From positions 1 to 54,674 of the forward strand of contig JAFABG010000021.1 of assembly GCA_023426145.1 (NCBI GenBank): a DNA stretch of 54,674 nucleotides, given 5' to 3'. The stretch comes from Bacteroidota bacterium. GTDB lineage: Bacteria > Bacteroidota > Bacteroidia > Bacteroidales > Bacteroidaceae. Below, piece by piece: positions 25,360-35,006 of this stretch. How positions within the stretch are numbered: the first letter of the stretch is position 1; the number at the start of each line of letters is the position of its first letter. The position numbers and the translations under genes were made by a program. The notes beneath the pieces were generated by a model, which searched no databases, was not told the origin of the DNA, and saw only the letters and a list, made by a program, of their open reading frames with translations.

Positions 25360-26598
25360 ATGAAAATTAACCGGCATATTCTGGATAATGGTTTGCGATT
25401 AGTGCATTCACAAGATGAAAGTACACAGATGGTGGCTATTAATATTCTGTATAATGTAGGAGCGTGTGACGAACATCCAGAACATACTGGTTTTGCTCAT
25501 TTGTTTGAACATTTGATGTTTGGTGGCTCGGTAAATATCCCTGATTATGATAGGTCTTTGCAACTAGCGGGTGGTGAGAATAATGCATGGACTAACAATG
25601 ATATAACTAATTATTATCTCACTGTACCACGACAGAATGTCGAAACAGGCTTTTGGCTTGAATCAGATCGAATGCTTGGTCTTGATTTTAGTGAGAGAAG
25701 TTTGGATATTCAGCGTGGAGTAGTCATGGAAGAGTTCAAACAACGTTGTTTGAATCAGCCCTATGGAGACGTGGGGCATCTTTTGCGTGCTTTAGCTTAC
25801 CAAGTGCATTCTTACCAATGGCCTACTATAGGTAAAGAATTGTCACACATAGCTAATGCAACACTTGAAGATGTAAAGGATTTTTTTTATCGTTTTTATG
25901 CACCAAATAATGCGGTGTTAGCTGTGACTGGAAATATAGCTTTTGATGAAGCTATCGCATTGACAGAAAAATGGTTTGGGAACATACCTAAAAGGGATGT
26001 TGCTAAACGGAATTTAGATAAAGAGCCGGAACAGACTAATGAGAGGAGGCTAACAGTAGAGAGAAATGTACCTCTTGATGCCTTGTTTATGACTTACCAC
26101 ATGTGTGGACATGATCATCCAGATTATTATGCTTTTGATATCTTATCTGATTTATTAAGTAATGGGAATTCCAGTCGCTTAAATCAGCGTTTAGTCCAGC
26201 AGAATCAACTGTTTTCGAGTATTGATGCGTATATATCCGGTAGTGTGGATGCCGGGTTGTTTCATATCTCTGGGAAGCCTGTAGTTGGAGTGTCTCTTGA
26301 ACAAGCTGAGGCTGCTGTGCGAGATGAGCTGATATGCTTACAACAAGAATTGGTAGGTGAAAATGAACTAGAGAAGGTTAAAAATAAATTTGAGTCTACC
26401 CAAATATTCGGTAATATGAATTATTTGAGTGTTGCAACCAATCTGGCCTGGTTTGAATTCTTAGGCAGAGCAGAAGACTTAGAAAAAGAAGTTGAGAATT
26501 ATCGCTCTATCACTCCAGAAGATATAAAGCGTGTTGCTCAATCTGCTTTTCGGAAAGAAAACGGGTGTATATTGTATTATAAAAAACAACCCATCTGA
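25360..26598 (+). CDS. M16 family zinc peptidase
   Basis: 412-residue insulinase-family (M16) metallopeptidase. The inverted zinc motif HLFEH is at residues 47-51, and the third ligand lies in VVMEEFKQR near residue 124. Both M16 halves are present (about 1-200 and 210-400). There is no signal peptide, so it is probably cytoplasmic unless it leaves by another route. It starts 4 bases after the cyclophilin lipoprotein. Length matches single-chain bacterial M16 enzymes of about 410 residues; the substrate is unknown. Confidence 0.92.
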   Translation: MKINRHILDNGLRLVHSQDESTQMVAINILYNVGACDEHPEHTGFAHLFEHLMFGGSVNIPDYDRSLQLAGGENNAWTNNDITNYYLTVPRQNVETGFWLESDRMLGLDFSERSLDIQRGVVMEEFKQRCLNQPYGDVGHLLRALAYQVHSYQWPTIGKELSHIANATLEDVKDFFYRFYAPNNAVLAVTGNIAFDEAIALTEKWFGNIPKRDVAKRNLDKEPEQTNERRLTVERNVPLDALFMTYHMCGHDHPDYYAFDILSDLLSNGNSSRLNQRLVQQNQLFSSIDAYISGSVDAGLFHISGKPVVGVSLEQAEAAVRDELICLQQELVGENELEKVKNKFESTQIFGNMNYLSVATNLAWFEFLGRAEDLEKEVENYRSITPEDIKRVAQSAFRKENGCILYYKKQPI

Positions 26599-26670
26599 TT
26601 CTAATACTTTGGATATACTACTTTTCTTCCAATAGAGTTTTATTTCGATAAACTATAAAATAGAATGTGA

Positions 26671-28026
26671 ATGCAAAGTTTTCTTCAGCTCTATAAGGAG
26701 CATTATAAAGCATTAATATCCTTAGGTTTGCCTATCGTAATTGGGCAAATAGGTATTATTGTGCTAGGTTTTGCGGATACGCTGATGATTGGGCATCATA
26801 GTACAATTGAACTTGCTGCTGCTTCTTTTGTGAATAATGTATTTACTCTAGTTATTATTTTTGGTACAGGATTTTCTTATGGTCTTACTCCTATTGTAGG
26901 AGGATTGTATGGTATGAAACAGTATACTTCTGCTGGACAAACATTGAGTAACAGTTTACTCGCCAACTTGTTGGTTTCATTTTTGCTGACAGTTGGAATG
27001 ACGCTACTCTACTTTAATGTGGAAAAATTAGGGCAACCTGAAGAGCTTATTCCGTTCATCAAACCTTATTATCTAGTTTTACTCGTTTCACTAGTGTTTG
27101 TAATGCTATTTAATGGTTTCAAGCAGTTTGCCGATGGGGTGACAGCCACAAAGACTTCCATGTGGATATTACTTGGGGGAAACATTCTGAATATCGTTGG
27201 AAATTATATTCTGATTTATGGAAAGTTAGGCTTCCCTGAGATGGGCTTACTAGGAGCAGGGGTTAGTACGTTGTTCTCTCGTATAGTGATGGTTGTGGTG
27301 TTTGTTGTTGTTTTTGTACGTAGTTCTCGTTTTTTTCGTTTTAAACCGGGCTTTTTCAAGCTAGGGTGGTCAAAAAAAATATTTTATCGATTGAATTCCT
27401 TAGGATGGCCGATTGCTTTTCAGATGGGAATGGAGACCGCTTCATTTAGCTTAAGTGCAGTAATGATTGGCTGGTTAGGTACCACTGCATTGGCTTCTCA
27501 CCAGATAATGCTAGTAATTTCTCAGTTTACTTTCATGATGTATTATGGTATGGGTGCTGCTGTTTCTGTTCGCGTTAGCAACTTTAATGGTCGGGGAGAT
27601 ACTCTCAATGTTCGTCGTTCTGCTTATGCAGGATTTCATTTGATGATATTGTTAGGAGCCATTTTATCTTCAATAGTATTCTTTTGTCGTAATAATTTAG
27701 GGGTTTGGTTTACAGATAGCTCTGATGTTGCAAACATGGTAACATCACTTATATTTCCCTTTTTATTTTATCAGTTTGGGGATGGTATGCAGATAGTCTT
27801 TGCTAACGCTTTAAGAGGAATATCAGATGTGAAATTGATGATGCTTATCGCATTTATCGCTTATTTTATCATCTCACTCCCAGTAGGCTATTTTTGTGGG
27901 TTTGTACTCAATTGGGGAATAGTTGGTGTCTGGATGGCATTCCCTTTTGGCTTGACAAGTGCTGGTCTGATGTTATGGTGGAGGTTTAATTTGAAAGCAA
28001 AACTTCCTATCTTAGTTTCGAATTAA
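26671..28026 (+). CDS. MATE family efflux transporter
   Basis: 451-residue inner-membrane protein with about twelve hydrophobic segments in two homologous halves, the MATE/NorM pattern, with LGLPIVIGQIGIIVLGFADTLMIG at the start and SLGWPIAFQMGMETASFSLS in the second half. MATE proteins export drugs or metabolites in exchange for Na+ or H+. Length is normal. It lies 72 bases after the M16 gene and 20 bases before a hybrid kinase, probably in the same transcript. The substrate cannot be assigned. Confidence 0.92.
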   Translation: MQSFLQLYKEHYKALISLGLPIVIGQIGIIVLGFADTLMIGHHSTIELAAASFVNNVFTLVIIFGTGFSYGLTPIVGGLYGMKQYTSAGQTLSNSLLANLLVSFLLTVGMTLLYFNVEKLGQPEELIPFIKPYYLVLLVSLVFVMLFNGFKQFADGVTATKTSMWILLGGNILNIVGNYILIYGKLGFPEMGLLGAGVSTLFSRIVMVVVFVVVFVRSSRFFRFKPGFFKLGWSKKIFYRLNSLGWPIAFQMGMETASFSLSAVMIGWLGTTALASHQIMLVISQFTFMMYYGMGAAVSVRVSNFNGRGDTLNVRRSAYAGFHLMILLGAILSSIVFFCRNNLGVWFTDSSDVANMVTSLIFPFLFYQFGDGMQIVFANALRGISDVKLMMLIAFIAYFIISLPVGYFCGFVLNWGIVGVWMAFPFGLTSAGLMLWWRFNLKAKLPILVSN

Positions 28027-28046
28027 TAATTAATATCATTACTGCC

Positions 28047-30377
28047 ATGGGGGCTTTCCGCTTTACAAAACTTAAAATAACTATCGGATATATTTTACTG
28101 CTGGCAATGCTCTTTTTTACTTTAGTGTTTGTCTATGCAAAAATGGTAGAGCTTTCTGCTGTAGACAACCAACAGAGCCTGCAAACTGATAGTTTAATCA
28201 CTCTTCTTCATGAGAAAGACAATAATACGCTTGATGTACTTCGGGTATTAAGCGAAGTGAACGATAGTTTGCTCTCTGCTTCTGAAATAGAAGAAATAAT
28301 AGCTGAAGATCCAGGAATAGTTCAGCAGAGAGTGCAACACCGGGTGATAACGAAACGCGATAGCTTAATTACTCCTCGCAAAAAAAGGGGATTTTTTAAG
28401 CGTCTTGCTGAGGTGTTTTCTCCTTCGAAGAAAGATTCCGCTGTTTTAGTGAATACATATATAGAGCTTGCTGTTGATACTATTTTAGAACCGATGGAGC
28501 TGAAAGATTCACTGCAACATAAAATCCGGATTGTTTCACAAAAAAAAGGTGAACAGCGGAGGAGAGCAATGCACCGTACTAGCACAAAATATCAGCGAAT
28601 GAATACGCTACTGACAGCGAGAATGGATAGCTTAATAAAAGAATACGAAGAAAGTATGGTAAGGCAAGCTTGGCATGATGAAAGGCAACAGCAAGAAGTA
28701 AGAAAGCGTTCTACAAATGTAATTGGTGCAATCGCTATTGGAGCGGTTTTGCTTTCTGCACTTTTCTTGATACTGATTATGAGGGATATAAGCCGCCGAA
28801 ATCGGTATAGAAAGCAACTAGAAAATGCCAATAAACGAGCTGAAGATTTACTAAGTGCTAGAGAAAAAATGATGCTTACCATTACCCATGACTTTAAGTC
28901 ACCATTAGGTTCAATAATGGGTTACATCGAATTATTGTTTCAAATTAATAAAGATGAGCGTCAGCATGTTTATTTAGAGAATATGAAGAGCTCTTCTAAA
29001 CACTTGTTGAAGCTAGTAAGTGACTTACTTGAGTTTCACCGTCTTGATCTTAATAAGGCTGAAATTAAGAAGATTGCTTTTGAACCGGGACATTTGTTTG
29101 AGGAGATTTGTGTGAGCTTTGAACCACAAATCGCTGCTAAAGGTTTAAATCTAAAATCTTATATCCTACCAGAATTAAGTGAGCTATACATTAGTGATCC
29201 ATTGCGTATTCGCCAGATCGTGAACAATTTATTGTCTAATGCTGTAAAATTTACTAAGCAAGGGAATATTCAATTAACTGCCACTTATGAGAATTGTAGG
29301 CTTAGTATTATGGTGGAAGACACAGGAAAAGGAATGACGCCAGAAGATTTGGAACGAATTTTCCATGAATTTACGCGTTTGTCTAGTGCTCAAGGTGAAG
29401 AAGGTGTTGGTCTAGGACTGTCTATTGTTCATAAGTTAGTGCTTCTACTTGATGGTACAATAGATGTGCAAAGTACCTTAGGAAAAGGGAGTAAATTTAC
29501 TGTAGTATTACCACTTTTTCCTGTTCAACAATCAATACAAAACCAAGATGATTCTATAAAAACTGGTGTAAGTAGCACATACGCGATATCGAACGAACAA
29601 GTAAATGTTGATCCAGCGATGCTGAAAAAAAAGATACTACTGATTGATGATGATAAAATTCAACTTAATCTGACTGTAGCTATGGTTCAGCAACACAACA
29701 TAAATGTAACTTGTTGTGATCAATTGGATGTACTTATTGAACATTTGCGCTCCTCTACGTTTGATGTGCTATTGACTGACATTCAGATGCCTGCTATCAA
29801 TGGCTTTGACCTTGTCAAACTTTTGCGAGCATCAAATATTACCCAAGCAAGAAGTATCCCAATTATTGCTGTTACTGCCCGTAGTGAGATAAATGTGGAC
29901 GTTTTAAAAGCAAATGGATTTGCTGGATATTTGCATAAGCCATTTACTGTTAACGAGTTGCTTGCTGTATTGAATTTTGAAGAAAGTGTAATAGAGGATA
30001 AATCAGCGGTCAATATAGAACGTCCAATTGATAATCACGTTCTATCATTAAATTTTTCAGCGCTTACAATTTTTTCAGAAGATGATTCTGATGCTGCTAA
30101 AACTATTATCTATACATTCATTGAAGAAACCGAGAAAAGTGCTGATTTGATGCTCAAAGGCCTACTTGATGGACAAGTAGATTCTATAGCGAATATAGCC
30201 CATAAGCTTATTCCTCTGTTTACATTGATTGGCGCAGCAGAGGCAGTGCTACTATTAAAAGAGTTAGAGTTGAAACGTGGACAACTGCTTTCTGAAGAAA
30301 TTAGTGAGTGTACAAAAAATGCACTTCAAAAAATTCATTTAATAATTGAAGAGGCACAGAGATATGTTTGTATGTAA
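28047..30377 (+). CDS. Hybrid sensor histidine kinase with receiver and HPt domains
   Basis: 776-residue membrane sensor kinase. Two membrane segments (about 11-31 and 225-245) frame a largely helical extracytoplasmic sensor of about 190 residues with no recognised domain. Then come HisKA with His281 (TITHDFKSPLGS), a HATPase with N box QIVNNLLSNAVKF and G boxes DTGKGM and GVGLGLS, a receiver with Asp578 (LLTDIQMP), and a C-terminal HPt with His719 (IANIAHKLIPLF). All phosphorelay residues are present, so the protein can hand phosphate on through HPt to a separate regulator. No response regulator is adjacent; the sigma-54 regulator at 23048 is the nearest candidate. Confidence 0.93.
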   Translation: MGAFRFTKLKITIGYILLLAMLFFTLVFVYAKMVELSAVDNQQSLQTDSLITLLHEKDNNTLDVLRVLSEVNDSLLSASEIEEIIAEDPGIVQQRVQHRVITKRDSLITPRKKRGFFKRLAEVFSPSKKDSAVLVNTYIELAVDTILEPMELKDSLQHKIRIVSQKKGEQRRRAMHRTSTKYQRMNTLLTARMDSLIKEYEESMVRQAWHDERQQQEVRKRSTNVIGAIAIGAVLLSALFLILIMRDISRRNRYRKQLENANKRAEDLLSAREKMMLTITHDFKSPLGSIMGYIELLFQINKDERQHVYLENMKSSSKHLLKLVSDLLEFHRLDLNKAEIKKIAFEPGHLFEEICVSFEPQIAAKGLNLKSYILPELSELYISDPLRIRQIVNNLLSNAVKFTKQGNIQLTATYENCRLSIMVEDTGKGMTPEDLERIFHEFTRLSSAQGEEGVGLGLSIVHKLVLLLDGTIDVQSTLGKGSKFTVVLPLFPVQQSIQNQDDSIKTGVSSTYAISNEQVNVDPAMLKKKILLIDDDKIQLNLTVAMVQQHNINVTCCDQLDVLIEHLRSSTFDVLLTDIQMPAINGFDLVKLLRASNITQARSIPIIAVTARSEINVDVLKANGFAGYLHKPFTVNELLAVLNFEESVIEDKSAVNIERPIDNHVLSLNFSALTIFSEDDSDAAKTIIYTFIEETEKSADLMLKGLLDGQVDSIANIAHKLIPLFTLIGAAEAVLLLKELELKRGQLLSEEISECTKNALQKIHLIIEEAQRYVCM

Positions 30378-30495
30378 TGATTGATTTTGTGTCATTGTGG
30401 CTAAAGCAAGTCACATTTTGTAGTTCAAAGAAACTATTTTTCAAAGTATTTTGTTTACTTTGTATCACTCTTATTACTTACATTACAGATTCTGC

Positions 30496-33400
30496 ATGAA
30501 ACGAAAATGGATAAAATGGGTAAGTTCAATATTGCTTGCTCCTATAATACTTTTTGTAATATTGATCATTTTGCTTTACCTTCCTCCTATCCAGAATCTT
30601 TTGCGAAGGGAGGTCACTTTATATGCTTCTGAGAGAACAGGTATGCAGGTTAGTATTGACCGAATAGATCTTCGTTTCCCTTTAAACCTGCTCGTTCGAG
30701 GTGTTGAGGTAATTCAACAGCCTGACACTCTATTATCCTTAGAAAGTTTAAATGTTCGCGTACAGGTATTGCCATTGTTAAAAGGCAAACTAGAGGTTGA
30801 TGCAATCACATTAAATAATGGGAAAATTAATTCGGTTAACTTGATCAATGGGATGCAGCTGAAAGGTGTATTAGGGCACTTTTTTCTTCAAAGCTACGGG
30901 GTTGATTTGCTTCAAGAATATGCAGTTGTTAATAGGGTCGAAATATTCGATACTAATCTACTTCTTACGATGAATGATAGTACATCCACTCCAAAAGACA
31001 CGGCAAATGCAACTTTCGGAAATTGGAAGGTAGATCTTCATCAGCTTAGGGTGAAGAATGTATCTTTTGGGATTGAATATCCAATTGACTCCGTGAGAAT
31101 GAAGACCACGATAGCTGAAGCAACTGTTAATAGCGCCAAAGTTGATCTAAGAAACAATATTTATGGACTTAATCATTTTCTCCTGTCTGGTGCTACTACT
31201 ACTTATGATGCTAATATGGATCAAGCATCTGAGGGTTTTGATCCATCTCATATAGCTCTTAGAAATGTGGCTATTGAGTTAGACTCTTTATTTTATGGTG
31301 GCAGAGATGCCAATGCTGTGATTAGGGAAATAACGATGGAGGAACGTTCGGGTTTGAGTTTAACGTCGTTTACTGGAAGGTTATACGCAAACGATTCTAT
31401 CATTAGTTTGCCTAATTTGAAAATGCGAACCCCTCATTCCGAGATGAATTTTTCGGCACATACGTACTGGAAATTCATACAAAGGCCTAATACTAAAAAT
31501 TTTTCTGCTAAGTTTGATGCTTATATCGGTAAAGAAGATGTAATGCTTTTTGCTGGTATGCTTCCAAAGGCTTTTAAGGAAGCCTATCCATTTCGTCCTC
31601 TAGTCATCCACTTGGCTTCTGGGGGTAATTTTGAAAAGATGGAAATTTCTCATTTGTCGGTAGATTTACCTGGAGCTTTTTCACTAAAAGGAGGGGGAAC
31701 GATACAAAATTTATCTGATACTTTGAAACGCTCAGGCAGTATTGGGTTTGACATGTTAACTCAAAATCTGGACTTCTTAGCAGGGCTCAATGGGATACCC
31801 CCAAATGATTATCTAGTTGTCCCAGATAGTATGAATATTAAGATGAAGATCGGACTGAATGGCCCTTTGTATAAGGTGGGAGTAGACTTAACTGAAGGTA
31901 CAGGAAGGGTGAGTGTTGGAGCTACATTAAACCATTCAACAGAAAACTATTCGGCAGATTTAATGATTGAGGATTTTCAGCTTCATCATTTTCTGCCTAA
32001 GGACTCTATTTTTGATCTATCTCTCTCTGCTAAGATTAAGGGTAGGGGATTAGATGTGATGTCTCATCATTCTTCTGCTCAATTAGATTTGTTATTAGGA
32101 CAACTTCATTATGCGCGATATCATCTTACAAACGTTCATTTAGGTGTAAACCTCAATGGAGCATTACTGAAAGCCCGGTTGATAAGCGATAATATGCTAT
32201 TGAAGATGAATGCTGATGGTGAATATAATCTAGCTAGCAGTCGCCCTGATGGCAAAGTGAATATAGATGTTTCATCTTTTGATTTATACAAGATTGGAGT
32301 TATACCGAAGGCAATGAAGCATCCGCTTTCATTTAATTTATCAGCGGAAGTCAGCCCTAAGAGTCTATTTATAAATCTAACTTCTGGTGATTTGAAGTTT
32401 CAATTAAGTACTCACTCCGGCATATATTCTTTAATGCACCAATCTACCCGTTTTGTAGATTTATTAGCAAAGCAGATTGATAATAAGCTGTTAGATCAGG
32501 TTGCTTTGCGTGAGGTGCTACCTGTTGCAAAACTATCTTTTTCGGCTAAACATGATAATCTATTGGCTTATTATCTTGATATGAAGAATATATCTTTTAA
32601 TAATGCCTCACTTGTATTTAGTACTGCACCATATTTAGGAATCAATGGAAAGGCGGCTATTCATGCTTTAAAAGTAGATACATTACAATTAGATACTGTT
32701 TCTCTGAACATTAAGCAAGACTCTACTAGTCTGAAATTGGTAGCTGGAGTAATTAATGGACCCAAGAACCCACAATTCTCTTTTTCTACAACACTAACGG
32801 GTGAAATTCGTAATCGTGATGCTGAATTATTGGTGGAATACAAGAATGCTCAAGGAGAAACAGGGGTATTACTTGGTGTTAATGCTAGTCCATTTGCCGG
32901 TAGAGGGAACAAAGGAGGGGGATTGGTTCTTAAGCTGACTCCTGCTGAACCGATAGTTGCTTTTCGTAAATTTCATTTTAACGAGAACCATAATTGGATT
33001 TATTTGCATAACAATATGCGTGTTTATGCTAATGTTGATATGTGGGATGATGAAGGGATGGGTTTTCGTGTTCATTCAGTGCCTGAAGATTCCATCTCTT
33101 TGCAAAATATAAATGTTGAAATCCGGCGGATACGTTTGGACGAAATAACAGGTGCGTTGCCGTACTTCCCTAAAATAACAGGATTATTTTCAGCGGAAGC
33201 TCATTATATACAAACTGAAAAGAATCTTCAGCTTTCTACCGAAGCGTCTATTGAAGAGTTAACCTATGAACATCAGCGTATTGGAAATGTCACACTGGGT
33301 GCAACTTGGTTACCTGGTGAGCGCGGAAAACAATATTTGGATGCGTACCTCAATCATGACAGCCACGAAATTATGGTAGCTGATGGTAAGTTATTTCCAA

Positions 33401-34998
33401 TGGGTAATGGTAATGATAGTATAGAAGTGAATGGCACTCTTGAACATTTTCCGCTTCACTTGGTTAACTCTTTTATTCCCAATGGACTAGTCCTTTTTTC
33501 TGGTGACGTAGATGGACAGATTAATCTGACAGGTAGTACGGAGAAGCCATTAATAAATGGAGAGCTGGTGCTTGATAGCGTGTCTGCTTTGTCGCGTCAG
33601 TATGGAGCGAACTTTTTGTTTGATGATCGCCCTGTACAGTTAAAGGATAATAGACTCGTTTTTGATAAATTTGCTATTTATACTACTGAAAAAAATCCAT
33701 TTACTGTTGATGGGTATATCGACTTCCGAGATATGTCTCGTCCTATGGCTAATTTGAATCTGTTGGCAGAGAACTATACCTTATTGAATGCTAAACGTAC
33801 TCGTGAAAGTTTGGTGTATGGGAAGGTCTTTGCTGATTTAAAAGCGACATTAAGAGGATCATTAGATGGATTGAATATGCGTGGTAGTATGAATCTGCTT
33901 GGTAATACAGATGTCTCGTATGTATTGACTGATTCACCTTTAACTGTGCAAGATAGACTTGGAAGTTTGGTGAGTTTTACTTCTTTTAGTGATACGACTT
34001 CGGTCATGCAACCTAAAATGCCGTCTGTTTCTTTAGGTGGCTTAGATATGATCATGATGCTTCATATAGATCCTTCTGTTCGAGTGAAAGTCGATTTGGA
34101 TGCTAGCGATAACCGGATTGAATTTGAAGGTGGTGGGGATCTTTCTATGAAATATACTCCGCAAGGCGATCTATCGATGAGTGGTCGTTATACACTAAGT
34201 AGTGGGCTCATGAAATACGCTTTACCCATAATCGCAGTCAAAGAGTTTGCAATAGATAACGGTAGCTATGTTGAATGGACAGGAAAAACTATGGATCCAA
34301 TGCTGAACTTCAAGGCTACAGATCGTATTCGCGCATCTGTGCCTGAGGGTGAAAATGGTGGAACACGAATGGTTAATTTCGATGTCTCTATTGTAATGAA
34401 AAATCGACTGGATAATCTATCTTTTGCTTTCGATGTTTCAGCTCCAGAAGATGCTTCTATTCAGAATGAACTGACCGCAATGGGAGCTGAAGAAAGAGGG
34501 AAGCAAGCACTTTATATTATGTTGATGAAAACATATTTAGGTACTGGACCTATTGGCGGCGGTGGCGGTGGACTGGGTAAGATAAATATGGGAACTGCAT
34601 TAAATTCAGTGTTGAGTAGTCAGATTAATTCGTTAATGGGCAATCTAAAGAATGCTAGTTTTTCTGTAGGCGTTGAGGACCACGATGCGTCTGAAACGGG
34701 AGGAAAGCGTAGAGACTATAGTTTTCGTTACTCTCAAAGATTATTCAATAATCGATTTCAGATTGTGGTTGGAGGTAAAGTCTCTACAGGCGAAAATGCG
34801 ACGAATAATGCAGAATCATTTATTGATAATATCTCTCTTGAATATCGCTTGGATCGTACAGGCACTCGTTATGTTCGTTTGTTTTATGATAAGAATTACG
34901 AAAGTGTTCTTGAAGGGGAGATCACAGAAACGGGAGTCGGTCTAGTACTTCGTAAAAAACTAGATAATTTAAGTGAGCTATTTATCTTTAAAAAATAA
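30496..34998 (+). CDS. tamB: TamB-like translocation and assembly module protein
   Basis: 1500-residue TamB/AsmA-superfamily protein. A single N-terminal membrane anchor (ILLAPIILFVILIILLYLP) is followed by a very long periplasmic beta-rich region and the C-terminal DUF490/TamB domain (about 1100-1450). Such proteins span the periplasm as hydrophobic grooves and serve outer-membrane protein assembly or phospholipid transfer. The ATG at 30496 is chosen because it puts MKRKWIKWVSS before the anchor; the longer frame from 30451 is less likely. tamL starts 8 bases after its stop, which fixes the assignment. Confidence 0.93.
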   Translation: MKRKWIKWVSSILLAPIILFVILIILLYLPPIQNLLRREVTLYASERTGMQVSIDRIDLRFPLNLLVRGVEVIQQPDTLLSLESLNVRVQVLPLLKGKLEVDAITLNNGKINSVNLINGMQLKGVLGHFFLQSYGVDLLQEYAVVNRVEIFDTNLLLTMNDSTSTPKDTANATFGNWKVDLHQLRVKNVSFGIEYPIDSVRMKTTIAEATVNSAKVDLRNNIYGLNHFLLSGATTTYDANMDQASEGFDPSHIALRNVAIELDSLFYGGRDANAVIREITMEERSGLSLTSFTGRLYANDSIISLPNLKMRTPHSEMNFSAHTYWKFIQRPNTKNFSAKFDAYIGKEDVMLFAGMLPKAFKEAYPFRPLVIHLASGGNFEKMEISHLSVDLPGAFSLKGGGTIQNLSDTLKRSGSIGFDMLTQNLDFLAGLNGIPPNDYLVVPDSMNIKMKIGLNGPLYKVGVDLTEGTGRVSVGATLNHSTENYSADLMIEDFQLHHFLPKDSIFDLSLSAKIKGRGLDVMSHHSSAQLDLLLGQLHYARYHLTNVHLGVNLNGALLKARLISDNMLLKMNADGEYNLASSRPDGKVNIDVSSFDLYKIGVIPKAMKHPLSFNLSAEVSPKSLFINLTSGDLKFQLSTHSGIYSLMHQSTRFVDLLAKQIDNKLLDQVALREVLPVAKLSFSAKHDNLLAYYLDMKNISFNNASLVFSTAPYLGINGKAAIHALKVDTLQLDTVSLNIKQDSTSLKLVAGVINGPKNPQFSFSTTLTGEIRNRDAELLVEYKNAQGETGVLLGVNASPFAGRGNKGGGLVLKLTPAEPIVAFRKFHFNENHNWIYLHNNMRVYANVDMWDDEGMGFRVHSVPEDSISLQNINVEIRRIRLDEITGALPYFPKITGLFSAEAHYIQTEKNLQLSTEASIEELTYEHQRIGNVTLGATWLPGERGKQYLDAYLNHDSHEIMVADGKLFPMGNGNDSIEVNGTLEHFPLHLVNSFIPNGLVLFSGDVDGQINLTGSTEKPLINGELVLDSVSALSRQYGANFLFDDRPVQLKDNRLVFDKFAIYTTEKNPFTVDGYIDFRDMSRPMANLNLLAENYTLLNAKRTRESLVYGKVFADLKATLRGSLDGLNMRGSMNLLGNTDVSYVLTDSPLTVQDRLGSLVSFTSFSDTTSVMQPKMPSVSLGGLDMIMMLHIDPSVRVKVDLDASDNRIEFEGGGDLSMKYTPQGDLSMSGRYTLSSGLMKYALPIIAVKEFAIDNGSYVEWTGKTMDPMLNFKATDRIRASVPEGENGGTRMVNFDVSIVMKNRLDNLSFAFDVSAPEDASIQNELTAMGAEERGKQALYIMLMKTYLGTGPIGGGGGGLGKINMGTALNSVLSSQINSLMGNLKNASFSVGVEDHDASETGGKRRDYSFRYSQRLFNNRFQIVVGGKVSTGENATNNAESFIDNISLEYRLDRTGTRYVRLFYDKNYESVLEGEITETGVGLVLRKKLDNLSELFIFKK

Positions 34999-35006
34999 AA
35001 ATAAGC

